Below, piece by piece: positions 8,076 through 16,165 of a DNA stretch of 64,000 nt. The stretch's first letter is position 1, and each line of letters starts with the position of its first letter. The notes beneath the pieces are model-generated. The model made no database searches. It saw only the letters and a list, made by a program, of their open reading frames with translations, and was not told the origin of the DNA. The position numbers and the translations under genes are program-made. The stretch comes from Pseudomonas donghuensis (lineage in GTDB: Bacteria > Pseudomonadota > Gammaproteobacteria > Pseudomonadales > Pseudomonadaceae). The stretch is from NCBI RefSeq assembly GCF_000259195.1, contig NZ_JH650767.1:115694-179693 (forward strand). Reading direction: 5' to 3'.

Positions 8076-8863
8076 CGGGGAATCTGCAGGTTCAACGCTG
8101 GCAGCGGTAGCGGCGGCGACACCAGATGTTCGTTGGCATACAAGCCATCGAGCATGTCGCTGGAGACCTCGCTCGCCGGGCGATCAAAGACGATCCGCCC
8201 TTCTCGAACACCAATCACCCGCGGGAAATGCGCCAGCGCCAGCTCTACCGCATGCAGGCTGGCGATCAGGGTCACGCCGCGCTCATTGGCATGCTGGTTG
8301 AGGGTTTTCAGGCTGTGTTCGGCCAGCACCGGGTCCATGGCCGAAACCGGCTCGTCAGCCAGCAGAATCTGTGGTTGCTGATACAGTGCCCGGGCAATGC
8401 CGACCCGCTGCAACTGGCCACCGGACAGTTGCCCGCACTGGACAAAAATCTTCTCGGCCATGCCCAGGCTCGTCAGCACTTCGCGTACACCCGGAACGTC
8501 CGCCGGGTGCAGCAGATTGAGCAGCCCGCGCAAGGTGCTCCACTGCCCCAGGCGCCCGGCCAGCACCGCCGTCACCACCCGCTGGCGCGGTGGCAGCGGC
8601 GGCGCCTGATGGATCAGGCCGATGCGCGCGCGCAGGCGCTGACGCGCCCCGGCCGACAAGCGCCAGGGCGCCACATCGAGCAGCTCGACGGCGCCGGTAC
8701 TGGGGGCCAGGGCAGTGCCCAGCAACTGCAACAGGCTCGACTTGCCCGCCCCCGAAGGGCCGATGATCGCCACCCGCTCGCCGGCGCCAATCTGCAGGTC
8801 GATGCCGTGCAGGGCCTGGACCTGGCCATGGCGCAGGCTGGCGCCGGTCAAACGGATGGTCAT
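8069..8863 (-). CDS. ABC transporter ATP-binding protein, PhnC-like
   Basis: A 264-residue ATPase that powers the two PhnE-like permeases. Walker A is GPSGAGKSS at 35-43, the signature is LSGGQLQRVGIARAL, and Walker B is ILLADEPVSAMD, followed by the switch His in LIASLHAVELAL. The C-terminus overlaps the next permease gene, and the start overlaps the binding-protein stop (ATGA). The substrate follows from the binding protein and the sel genes, not from this subunit. Confidence 0.9.
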   Translation of the reverse strand: MTIRLTGASLRHGQVQALHGIDLQIGAGERVAIIGPSGAGKSSLLQLLGTALAPSTGAVELLDVAPWRLSAGARQRLRARIGLIHQAPPLPPRQRVVTAVLAGRLGQWSTLRGLLNLLHPADVPGVREVLTSLGMAEKIFVQCGQLSGGQLQRVGIARALYQQPQILLADEPVSAMDPVLAEHSLKTLNQHANERGVTLIASLHAVELALAHFPRVIGVREGRIVFDRPASEVSSDMLDGLYANEHLVSPPLPLPALNLQIPRC

Positions 8864-9711
8864 TTCAGCAGTTCGGCGGCGCGCGCGGCCTCTTCGATGC
8901 CCTTGTAGTTGTCCGGGCTGGTTTCGATAAAGCGGCTGGCGGCCTGCAGGTCGAGGATGGCCTTGTCGGCGGGCTTGGCCGGATCGAGGTCGAGGAACGC
9001 CTGTTTGATCTTGTCTTTCAGCGCCGGGTCGAGGCTGCCGCGCACGGTCCAGTTGTAATCGAAGTAGCTTGGGGTGGTGGCGAACACCTTCACCTTATTG
9101 GTATCGACCTTGCCCGAGGCCACCAGCTTTTCCCAGACGCTGGCGTTGAGTACCCCACCGTCGGCCTTGCCGGCCTGGACCCACGCCGCCGTAGCATCGT
9201 GGGCACCGGAATAGGCGACGCGGCTGAAGTAAGTTTCAGGCTTGATGCCATCCTTGAGCATGAAGTAGCGCGGCATCAGGCTGCCCGAGGTGGACGAAAT
9301 GGAACCGAAGGCAAAGGTCTTGCCCTTGAGATCGGCGAGGCTCTTCACATCCGGGTTGGCGGTGATGAATTTGCTGGTGAACTTGGCGTCCTGTTCACGC
9401 TGTACCAAAGGCGTGGCTGTCGGATCCTTGAGGTGCACCTGCACGAAAGTGAAACCGCCCAGCCAGGCCATATCCAGCTTGTTGGCGACCAGCGACTCGA
9501 CCACCGCCGGGTAGTCTGCCACCGGCACGAACTCGACTTTCATCCCCAGCTTCTGCTCCAGATACTCACCCAACGGCTTGAACTTACGCAGCAGTTCGGT
9601 GGGCGCTTCGTCAGGGATCGCGCTGACCCGCAGGGTATCGGCCGCCTGGGCCAGGTAAGACGTGCAGGACAATAGCAGACCGGCAAACAGCGCCAGGGGA
9701 CGTTTGAGCAT
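8860..9711 (-). CDS. Periplasmic binding protein, PhnD-like, putative selenate ABC transporter
   Basis: A 283-residue solute-binding protein. The signal peptide is LALFAGLLLSCTSYLAQAA. The mature domain contains AIPDEAPTELLRKFKPLGEY, DYPAVVESLVANKLDMAWLG and GKTFAFGSISSTSGSLMPRY, the layout of the PhnD family. The subgroup found beside selD and mnmH in proteobacteria is annotated as a putative selenate transporter. ATG at 9711 has GGAG 6-9 bases upstream; an upstream TTG is less likely. It is divergent from selD with about 122 bases between starts, so a shared control region is possible. The substrate is not proved. Confidence 0.85.
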   Translation of the reverse strand: MLKRPLALFAGLLLSCTSYLAQAADTLRVSAIPDEAPTELLRKFKPLGEYLEQKLGMKVEFVPVADYPAVVESLVANKLDMAWLGGFTFVQVHLKDPTATPLVQREQDAKFTSKFITANPDVKSLADLKGKTFAFGSISSTSGSLMPRYFMLKDGIKPETYFSRVAYSGAHDATAAWVQAGKADGGVLNASVWEKLVASGKVDTNKVKVFATTPSYFDYNWTVRGSLDPALKDKIKQAFLDLDPAKPADKAILDLQAASRFIETSPDNYKGIEEAARAAELLK

Positions 9712-9833
9712 GGGGATTCTCCGGTTCAATAGCGGGGAAAGGGCCGGTACGGGCCACCCCGGAAATTATAAGAGGCATCGGCGCAAAGGCCAGCTTTGCT
9801 ACACTCGGGCCTTGACGATTTTTCGAGGTGCGT

Positions 9834-10868
9834 ATGAGCGAAACGATTCGCCTGACCCAGTACAGCCACGGTGCCGGCTGTGGCTGCAAGATCTCTCCGA
9901 AGATGCTCGAGGTGATTCTCGCCGAAAGCGGTACCCAGGCGCTGGACCCGAAACTCTGGGTCGGCAACGCTTCGCGCGATGACGCGGCAGTTTACGCCCT
10001 CGATGACGAACGCGGTGTGGTTTCGACCACCGACTTCTTCATGCCGATCGTCGATGACCCCTATGACTTCGGCCGCATTGCCGCCACCAACGCCATCAGC
10101 GATATCTACGCCATGGGCGGCGACCCGCTGATGGCCATCGCCATTCTCGGCTGGCCGGTCAATGTGCTGGCCCCGGAAGTGGCCCGTGAAGTGATCCGCG
10201 GCGGCCGTGCCGTGTGCGCAGAGGCCGGCATTCCCCTGGCTGGCGGCCACTCCATCGACGCCCCCGAGCCGATCTTTGGCCTGGCGGTAACCGGCGTGGT
10301 GCAAAAGCGTCACATGAAGCGTAACGACACCGCCACGGCAGGTTGCCGTCTGTACCTGACCAAACCCTTGGGTATCGGCATCCTCACCACCGCCGAGAAA
10401 AAGGCCAAGCTGCGCGATCAGGACAAGGGCCTGGCCCGCGACTGGATGTGCACCCTGAACACCCCCGGCAGCCGCTTCGGCAAGCTGGCCGCGGTCAAGG
10501 CCATGACCGACGTCACCGGCTTCGGCCTGCTTGGCCACCTGGTGGAGTTGGCCGACGGCAGCGGCCTGAGCGCACGCCTGAACTACAACGCGGTGCCCCG
10601 CCTGCCGAGCGTCGAGCATTACCTGGCCGAAGGCTGCGTGCCCGGCGGAACCCTGCGCAACTTCGACAGCTACGGCGACAAGATCGCGCCCCTGAGCGAT
10701 GAGCAGAAGCACCTGCTGTGCGATCCACAAACCAGCGGCGGGCTGCTGGTGGCGGTGACCCCGGAAGGTGAAACGGAGTTTCTCGCCGTCGCCGCCGAAC
10801 TGGGCCTGAACCTGGCGCCGATCGGCGAACTGGTGGAGCGACAGAGCCATGCGGTTGAGGTGCTTTGA
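9834..10868 (+). CDS. selD: Selenide, water dikinase (selenophosphate synthase)
   Basis: A 344-residue enzyme that makes selenophosphate from selenide and ATP. The N-terminal active site [15 protein letters not shown] gives the catalytic Cys16 and Lys19, equivalent to E. coli Cys17 and Lys20, so this SelD uses Cys and needs no in-frame [23 protein letters not shown] and the [15 protein letters not shown] motif are typical of the AIR-synthase-like fold. Its stop overlaps the mnmH start (TGATG), so selenophosphate is probably channelled into 2-selenouridine formation in tRNA. ATG at 9834 is used; GTG at 9828 is an alternative. Confidence 0.97.
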   Translation: MSETIRLTQYSHGAGCGCKISPKMLEVILAESGTQALDPKLWVGNASRDDAAVYALDDERGVVSTTDFFMPIVDDPYDFGRIAATNAISDIYAMGGDPLMAIAILGWPVNVLAPEVAREVIRGGRAVCAEAGIPLAGGHSIDAPEPIFGLAVTGVVQKRHMKRNDTATAGCRLYLTKPLGIGILTTAEKKAKLRDQDKGLARDWMCTLNTPGSRFGKLAAVKAMTDVTGFGLLGHLVELADGSGLSARLNYNAVPRLPSVEHYLAEGCVPGGTLRNFDSYGDKIAPLSDEQKHLLCDPQTSGGLLVAVTPEGETEFLAVAAELGLNLAPIGELVERQSHAVEVL

Positions 10869-11971
10869 TGCGCGACAACTGCACCGACTACCGCCAGCTG
10901 TTTCTCAACGATGTAGCCATGATGGACCTGCGCGCCCCGGTCGAATTCACCAAGGGCGCCTTCCCCAATGTCAGCAACCTGCCGCTGATGAACGACCTTG
11001 AGCGGCAAAAGGTCGGCACCTGCTACAAGCAGCAGGGCCAGCAGGCCGCCATCGCCCTCGGCCATCAACTGGTCAGCGGCCAGACCAAGGACCAGCGCAT
11101 TGCCGCCTGGGCCGCGTTCGCCCGGGCCAACCCAGAAGGTTACCTCTACTGCTTTCGCGGTGGCCTGCGTTCGCAGATCGTCCAGCAGTGGCTCAAGGCT
11201 GAAGCCGGCATCGACTATCCGAAAGTGGTCGGCGGCTACAAGGCAATGCGCACGTTCCTGATCGAGACCACCCGGCAGGCCGTGGCGGAGTGCGACTTCG
11301 TGCTGATCGGCGGCCTCACCGGTACCGGCAAGACCGAAGTGCTACAACTGCTGGATAACACCATTGACCTGGAAGGCCACGCCAACCACCGCGGTTCCAG
11401 CTTTGGCAAGCGCGCCACCGGCCAGCCGGGGCAGATTGACTTCGAGAACGGCCTGGCCATCGATGTGCTGAAGAAACGCGCCCGGGGCATCGAGCAGTTT
11501 GTGCTGGAAGATGAGGGCCGCATCGTCGGCAGCTGCACGGTGCCGCTAGAGCTGTACCAGGGCATGCAGGGTTACCCGCTGGTGTGGCTGGAAGACAGCT
11601 TTGACAACCGCGTCGAGCGGATTCTCGGCGATTACGTGATCAACCTGTGCGCCGAGTTCGTTGCCCTGCACGGTGATGAAAACGGCTTCAGGCTGTTTGC
11701 CGAACGCCTGACCCGGAGCATGGCCAATATCCTCAAACGCCTGGGCGGCGAGCGCTACCAGCGACTGTCGGCGTTGCTCCAGCAAGCGCTACAGGAACAA
11801 CTGCGCAGTGGCGCGGTGGAGCTGCACCGCGCCTGGATCAGCGGCCTGCTCAGCGAATACTATGACCCGATGTACGCCTACCAGCGCGACAGCAAGGCCC
11901 AGCGCATCGAGTTTGCCGGCGATCAGCGCGAAGTGCGCGAGTACCTGCGCGAGCGCGCCGCCCGGCGCTGA
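10868..11971 (+). CDS. mnmH: tRNA 2-selenouridine synthase
   Basis: A 367-residue enzyme (also called SelU/YbbB) that geranylates and then selenates 2-thiouridine at the tRNA wobble position using selenophosphate. The N-terminal rhodanese domain has the catalytic Cys95 in [12 protein letters not shown]. The C-terminal P-loop domain has GLTGTGKT at 149-156. It is translationally coupled to selD by a one-base overlap. With the divergent transporter, this forms a compact selenium acquisition and tRNA-modification locus. Confidence 0.97.
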   Translation: MRDNCTDYRQLFLNDVAMMDLRAPVEFTKGAFPNVSNLPLMNDLERQKVGTCYKQQGQQAAIALGHQLVSGQTKDQRIAAWAAFARANPEGYLYCFRGGLRSQIVQQWLKAEAGIDYPKVVGGYKAMRTFLIETTRQAVAECDFVLIGGLTGTGKTEVLQLLDNTIDLEGHANHRGSSFGKRATGQPGQIDFENGLAIDVLKKRARGIEQFVLEDEGRIVGSCTVPLELYQGMQGYPLVWLEDSFDNRVERILGDYVINLCAEFVALHGDENGFRLFAERLTRSMANILKRLGGERYQRLSALLQQALQEQLRSGAVELHRAWISGLLSEYYDPMYAYQRDSKAQRIEFAGDQREVREYLRERAARR

Positions 11972-11973
11972 TC

Positions 11974-12357
11974 TCAGGGCTGCAGCAATGCCTGCAGTTC
12001 GTCTGCCCGGTCCCGGGTGCTGCCGAGGATGCACCCGGCGCCATTGAGCTGGTCGATAGTGCCGCCGGTGGGGCTGTAATACAGGTTGCAGTTGGCGTCG
12101 CGGTACTTGATCCAGGCCCGCTGAGCCTCACGCAGCTGGGTTTGCTGAGGGCCTTCGAGAGCGGCCATGGCCTTTTTGTAGGCGCTGTTGAGGCGGCTGT
12201 CCTGGCGCTTGATCTCGGCGCCGTTGCAGTTGTTCATGGCCAGGGTGGACTCGGCGGTTTTCATGCAGGCTGTGTAGGCCGGGGAGTACTCGTCCTGGGC
12301 CTGGGCTATTGAGGAACCACAGACCCATAGGCCGATGAGCAAAAATGGGCGGTTCAT
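11974..12357 (-). CDS. Secreted DUF1311/LprI-family protein
   Basis: A 127-residue exported protein with a signal peptide (FLLIGLWVCGSSIAQA). The mature part has the DUF1311 pattern: ACMKTAESTLAMNNCNGAEI, LNSAYKKAMAALEG and REAQRAWIKYRDANCNLYY, with conserved cysteines probably forming disulfides. Family members include the lysozyme inhibitor LprI, so a periplasmic inhibitor role is possible but not shown here. It is convergent with mnmH, two bases apart, with no obvious terminator between. Confidence 0.85.
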   Translation of the reverse strand: MNRPFLLIGLWVCGSSIAQAQDEYSPAYTACMKTAESTLAMNNCNGAEIKRQDSRLNSAYKKAMAALEGPQQTQLREAQRAWIKYRDANCNLYYSPTGGTIDQLNGAGCILGSTRDRADELQALLQP

Positions 12358-12405
12358 GCGGCGGACTCCGTCTTGGGTGGGCGCGGGCTGATCGTGGTCG
12401 GCATG

Positions 12406-12957
12406 CTAGATGGCGCCCTTGTCGATCTGGACCGGCGTCGGTGGCTCGATCATTTTCTTTAGCTGAAAGTGCAGGCTAGGCGTCTGGATCGCGTAGACGA
12501 TGGCAATGTTGAGCACGATTGCCAGGCCGCCATCAAGCCAGTGCCAACCCGGCATCTGCGCGCCTTTGACCCCCTGTCGGCACCACCAGGCCTGCGCTAC
12601 GCAGAAGAAGCCGATCGATAGCAGCCAGACGTAATAACCGGGGCCGAAGCCTGTGACGTCGAGAAAACTGTAGCTGTGATTGTCTGGCAGACGCTCGACT
12701 TGCAGCGCGCTGAGTGCCAGGTACAGCGCGCCAAGGCCAAGCACCAGGGCCAGCCAGCGCCAACGCCGGTGCATCAGGATCGCCAGCCCCAGCAACGGGT
12801 TGGCAAACCAGCCGTAGATCTGCATGACAATGCCCCAAGGCCCGAGCAGCAGCACCTGCAAAGCATGCAGAGAGCCGTCAGCCGACAGGTAGATGGCTTT
12901 GAAGCACAGGCTCAACAGGTACAACGCCAGGGTGATTGCAACGTAGAAACGGGCCAT
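12406..12957 (-). CDS. Uncharacterised membrane protein (tandem paralogue 1)
   Basis: A 183-residue protein with about five hydrophobic segments, including ITLALYLLSLCFKAIYL, WLALVLGLGALYLALSAL, YYVWLLSIGFFCVAQAWW and LAIVLNIAIVYAI. The PDNHSYSF...GPGYYVWLLSIGFF motif is echoed in the upstream gene (PDSPNGPGL...GYYVWLLAMVLF), so the two are tandem paralogues. The ATG shares one base with the upstream stop (TGATG), fixing the start and indicating coupling. No function recognised. Confidence 0.72.
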   Translation of the reverse strand: MARFYVAITLALYLLSLCFKAIYLSADGSLHALQVLLLGPWGIVMQIYGWFANPLLGLAILMHRRWRWLALVLGLGALYLALSALQVERLPDNHSYSFLDVTGFGPGYYVWLLSIGFFCVAQAWWCRQGVKGAQMPGWHWLDGGLAIVLNIAIVYAIQTPSLHFQLKKMIEPPTPVQIDKGAI

Positions 12958-13496
12958 CAGTTGCCTCCGCACTCAATGCACGGTACCTGCTCGGGGACCG
13001 ACCGAAACGGCACTTTACTCCAGGGCGTGAATGCCAGCGGCACACTGACTACGATGCCAGCGACCAGCACCCAGCCCGGCCAGCCCAGCAGCGGTACCCT
13101 GCTGCTACCCGCAGGTTCCCGGCGGTAGCGCCACTGGCCAAGGATGAACAGCACCATCGCCAGCAACCACACGTAGTAGCCGATCAGCAGCCCCGGACCG
13201 TTGGGCGAATCGGGTACCGGGGTCAAGTTGAACCAGCCCAGCGGCACCATCGAGCCACTGAGCAACAGCGCAGCGCACCCCAGGTACAGGGCCACCCGTG
13301 GTTGTTTGCGGTGCATCACCAGGGCGGCGAAATACAGCGGATTGGCATACCAGAAGGCGCCGCCCAAGACCCCCAGGGCCAGGGCGTGCATGCCACGCAT
13401 CACATCGTGCTCACGGGCACAAGCCTCAAGGAACAGGCAGGTCAGGTAGCAGGCGAGGCTGAGGGTCAGGTAGTTCAGGGGCACCAGTAAATCCAT
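12957..13496 (-). CDS. Uncharacterised membrane protein (tandem paralogue 2)
   Basis: A 179-residue protein with about five membrane segments. Recognisable pieces are LNYLTLSLACYLTCLFLEAC, LALGVLGGAFWYANPLYFAA and GYYVWLLAMVLFILGQWRYR. It is homologous to the following gene (shared FWYANPLYF/WFANPLLGL and GYYVWLL stretches). ATG at 13496 is used. A near-C-terminal CIEC motif (residues about 173-176) could bind a metal or form a disulfide. Function unknown. Confidence 0.7.
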   Translation of the reverse strand: MDLLVPLNYLTLSLACYLTCLFLEACAREHDVMRGMHALALGVLGGAFWYANPLYFAALVMHRKQPRVALYLGCAALLLSGSMVPLGWFNLTPVPDSPNGPGLLIGYYVWLLAMVLFILGQWRYRREPAGSSRVPLLGWPGWVLVAGIVVSVPLAFTPWSKVPFRSVPEQVPCIECGGN

Positions 13497-13553
13497 TTGG
13501 CTGGTCAAAGAGCGCGCGACAATAGCGCAGACTGCGCTGCCGCGCTTGAGTAT

Positions 13554-14123
13554 TCAACCTTCCATTGGCGCCTGATCGAGCAGCAGCCCGTATAGCCCCG
13601 AGTCCGACAGCTCACCGGCGACACACCAGCGCTGGCGCAGCACCCCTTCGAGCACAAAGCCCTGACGCTCCAGGGTGCGTGCCGAACCGTGGTTGCGCGG
13701 GTCGATTTCGGCCTCCAGGCGCCGCAAGTGCAGGCCGTGAGCCAGGTAGTCAATGAAACAGGTCAGCGCCTCGTCCATGAAACCACGGCCTTGGGCAGCA
13801 CTGGCCAGGCAGTAGCCGATTTCCCCGCGGCGCGAAGTGGGCTCCAGGTTGAACAATTGGCTCATGCCGATCAGTTCGCTGTTGTCGCGCCGATAGATGC
13901 CCAGCTTCAGCATCTGCCCAGCGGCATAAGCGGCGCGGTCTTCGGCCAATGCCGCCCGTGCCTCGGTCAGCGCTTGCCAGGGACGGTGGTGCCAGTAACG
14001 CATGACCTGCGGGTCGGCCATGATGGCAAACCATGCGTCGGCATCCTCGAGCACCATCGGGCGCAGTTGCAAGCGCGGGCTTTCCAGGCACAGGTCAGCG
14101 GGAAAACTGTACATGCGGGTCAC
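13554..14123 (-). CDS. GNAT N-acetyltransferase, RimJ/RimL type
   Basis: A 189-residue acetyl-CoA-dependent transferase. ESPRLQLRPMVLEDADAWFA at the N-terminus, then GYCLASAAQGRGFMDEALTC (the acetyl-CoA binding Q-x-x-G-x-G/A region) and LEAEIDPRNHGSARTLERQG are the RimJ/RimL ribosomal-protein acetyltransferase pattern. GTG at 14123 is preferred because AGGAGGT lies five bases upstream, whereas the next ATG (14114) would be 14 bases away. The substrate is unknown. Confidence 0.85.
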   Translation of the reverse strand: MTRMYSFPADLCLESPRLQLRPMVLEDADAWFAIMADPQVMRYWHHRPWQALTEARAALAEDRAAYAAGQMLKLGIYRRDNSELIGMSQLFNLEPTSRRGEIGYCLASAAQGRGFMDEALTCFIDYLAHGLHLRRLEAEIDPRNHGSARTLERQGFVLEGVLRQRWCVAGELSDSGLYGLLLDQAPMEG

Positions 14124-14177
14124 GCGGGACCTCCTGTCCGATTCATGAACCCGCCAGTGTACCCCTCAAGCCGCGCC

Positions 14178-14552
14178 TCAGGCGACTTCAGCGCCCTCGT
14201 CCGGCCAGATCGGTTCGTTGGCCTCGAGCGGTGGCAGCCCATAGGCGGCGCGGGCCGCATCGCAGCTGGGGTTGGCTTCGCCATTGACCCAGGCCGCGTC
14301 GAACTCCCGGCACGGGCTGGAGCGTTGTTCATACAAGGTGCAGCTCACACCTTTGCCGATCTCGCCTTCGAGCCCGATGCAGCGACAGGGCTTGCTGTCG
14401 GTGCCGATCATCGCCACGCGGCTGGGGCTGATCTGGACCACCAGATCGTCGGGCACGACACCACCCGCCGACGTGCACTCACCCCAGAAGAAAGACACAC
14501 GGAAATACCCGCAGCAGGCGCCGCAGTTCAAACAAGGATTATGTTCGGACAT
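14178..14552 (-). CDS. YkgJ-family cysteine cluster protein (Zn/Fe chelating)
   Basis: A 124-residue protein with CLNCGACCGYFRVSFFWGEC at the N-terminus, then CRCIGLEGEIGKGVSCTLYE and RSSPCREFD. These cysteines define the YkgJ family, thought to bind zinc or an iron-sulfur cluster. Role unknown. The ATG at 14552 begins the family N-terminus; longer versions run into unrelated upstream sequence. Confidence 0.85.
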   Translation of the reverse strand: MSEHNPCLNCGACCGYFRVSFFWGECTSAGGVVPDDLVVQISPSRVAMIGTDSKPCRCIGLEGEIGKGVSCTLYEQRSSPCREFDAAWVNGEANPSCDAARAAYGLPPLEANEPIWPDEGAEVA

Positions 14553-14681
14553 GATCAGAAGGGGGGGAGGTTGATTATCGTTATAGGGAGAAACCCGCCG
14601 CCATTCTATGCTTTGCCGGATGTTTGAGAAGGGGGGTATTGCAGAAATAAATCGCCGCTGACGGACGGTTGTTTCGCTGCG

Positions 14682-14723
14682 GCAATCCCGCTCCCACTGT
14701 AGGAGCGGGATTGACCCGCGATG
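14682..14723. repeat. REP palindrome pair
   Basis: GCAATCCCGCTCCCAC followed by GTAGGAGCGGGATTGACCCG forms a Pseudomonas REP hairpin between the YkgJ-family gene and the end of alaC. It lies directly downstream of alaC and could act in transcript ending or stability. Confidence 0.7.
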
Positions 14724-14733
14724 GCCTGTACGC

Positions 14734-15954
14734 TTATTTCTGGGCCGGCTTGCTGCCCACACCATCAGCCCTGAACATCTGCCGGATGCCGCGCACCGCC
14801 TGACGGATGCGGTCCTGGTTCTCGATCAGGGCAAAGCGCACATGGTCGTCGCCATAATCACCAAAGCCGATGCCCGGCGACACGCAGACCTTGGCCTCGG
14901 CCAGCAGCTTCTTGGAAAACTCCAGCGACCCCAGGTGCGCGTACTCTTCGGGGATTTTCGCCCAGACGTACATCGACGCCTTGGGGTTCTCGACCATCCA
15001 GCCCAACTCGTGCAGGCCCTTGACCAGCACGTTGCGACGCTGGCGATACTGCTCGGCGATATCGAGCACACACTGCTGATCGCCTTCCAGCGCGGCAATG
15101 GCCGCGACCTGCAGCGGGGTGAAGGTGCCGTAGTCGTGGTAGCTCTTGATGCGTGCCAGGGCGCTGACCAGCTCGGGGTTGCCGACCATGAAGCCGATCC
15201 GCCAGCCGGCCATGTTGTAGCTCTTGGACAGGGTGAAGAACTCCACGGCAATGTCCTTGGCCCCCGGCACCTGCATGATCGACGGTGCTTTCCAGCCGTC
15301 GTAGACGATGTCGGCGTAGGCCAGGTCGTGGATCACCAGCACGTCGTACTGCTTGGCCAGGGCCACCACCCGTTCGAAGAAGTCCAGCTCGACGCACTGC
15401 GCGGTCGGGTTGGAGGGAAAGCCAAGGATCATCATCTTCGGTTTCGGGATGGTTTCGCGGATTGCCCGCTCCAGCTCGTTGAAGAAATCCACCCCCGGAA
15501 TCAACGGCACCGAACGCACCTGGGCACCGGCTATCACCGCCCCGTAGATGTGAATCGGGTAGCTGGGGTTGGGCACCAGCACGGTGTCGCCATGGTCAAG
15601 GGTGGCGAGCATCAGGTGCGCCAGGCCTTCCTTGGAGCCGATGGTGACAATAGCTTCGCTTTCCGGGTCGATCTCGACCTCGTAGCGGTCCTTGTACCAG
15701 CGCGAGATCGCCCGGCGCAGGCGTGGGATACCGCGGGAAGTCGAGTAGCCGTGGGTGTCTTCACGCTGGGCGACCTGCACCAGTTTCTCGACGATGTGCG
15801 GCGGCGTGGCGCCGTCGGGGTTGCCCATGCTCAGGTCGATGATGTCCTCGCCACGACGGCGCGCGGCCATCTTGAGCTCGGCAGTGATGTTGAAGACGTA
15901 GGGGGGGAGACGATCAATGCGCGCAAAGCGGCGCGGCGAACCTTGGTCAGCCAT
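14734..15954 (-). CDS. alaC: Alanine transaminase, AlaC-type PLP aminotransferase
   Basis: A 406-residue class I/II aminotransferase that interconverts pyruvate and alanine. The start [55 protein letters not shown] and the PLP lysine in [18 protein letters not shown] are the AlaC pattern. GAGG five bases before the ATG at 15954 decides the start. The gene is divergent from the Fur-box receptor gene and is probably housekeeping; it marks the edge of the accessory region. Confidence 0.92.
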   Translation of the reverse strand: MADQGSPRRFARIDRLPPYVFNITAELKMAARRRGEDIIDLSMGNPDGATPPHIVEKLVQVAQREDTHGYSTSRGIPRLRRAISRWYKDRYEVEIDPESEAIVTIGSKEGLAHLMLATLDHGDTVLVPNPSYPIHIYGAVIAGAQVRSVPLIPGVDFFNELERAIRETIPKPKMMILGFPSNPTAQCVELDFFERVVALAKQYDVLVIHDLAYADIVYDGWKAPSIMQVPGAKDIAVEFFTLSKSYNMAGWRIGFMVGNPELVSALARIKSYHDYGTFTPLQVAAIAALEGDQQCVLDIAEQYRQRRNVLVKGLHELGWMVENPKASMYVWAKIPEEYAHLGSLEFSKKLLAEAKVCVSPGIGFGDYGDDHVRFALIENQDRIRQAVRGIRQMFRADGVGSKPAQK

Positions 15955-16107
15955 GGCTTCCTCGAAGACGTAAGCGCCCGGAACCGTCCGAGCGACGTTG
16001 GCCACTGCGGTGGCCGAGGCAAACCATAGAGCCTTTGCCCGCCGGGTGTCCAGTAACTGCAGAAAAATACCTCGCCAAGCCTTTCTTTTGCATTACAGTC
16101 CTGACAC

Positions 16108-16126
16108 CATAATGAGAATCATTTGT
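16108..16126. promoter_or_regulatory. Fur box upstream of the second TonB receptor
   Basis: CATAATGAGAATCATTTGT matches the 19-base Fur consensus at 14 positions, including the ATAATGA and AATCATT cores. It lies about 40 bases before the ribosome binding site of the receptor gene. Iron-dependent repression by Fur is strongly suggested. Confidence 0.75.
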
Positions 16127-16165
16127 ATCACATTTATTAATTAGCCAGCATTCAAAGGAACTGCA

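Noticed and set aside
9834..10868. Selenocysteine codon or SECIS element in selD
   Set aside because: The active-site position is a normal Cys codon and no in-frame TGA is present.
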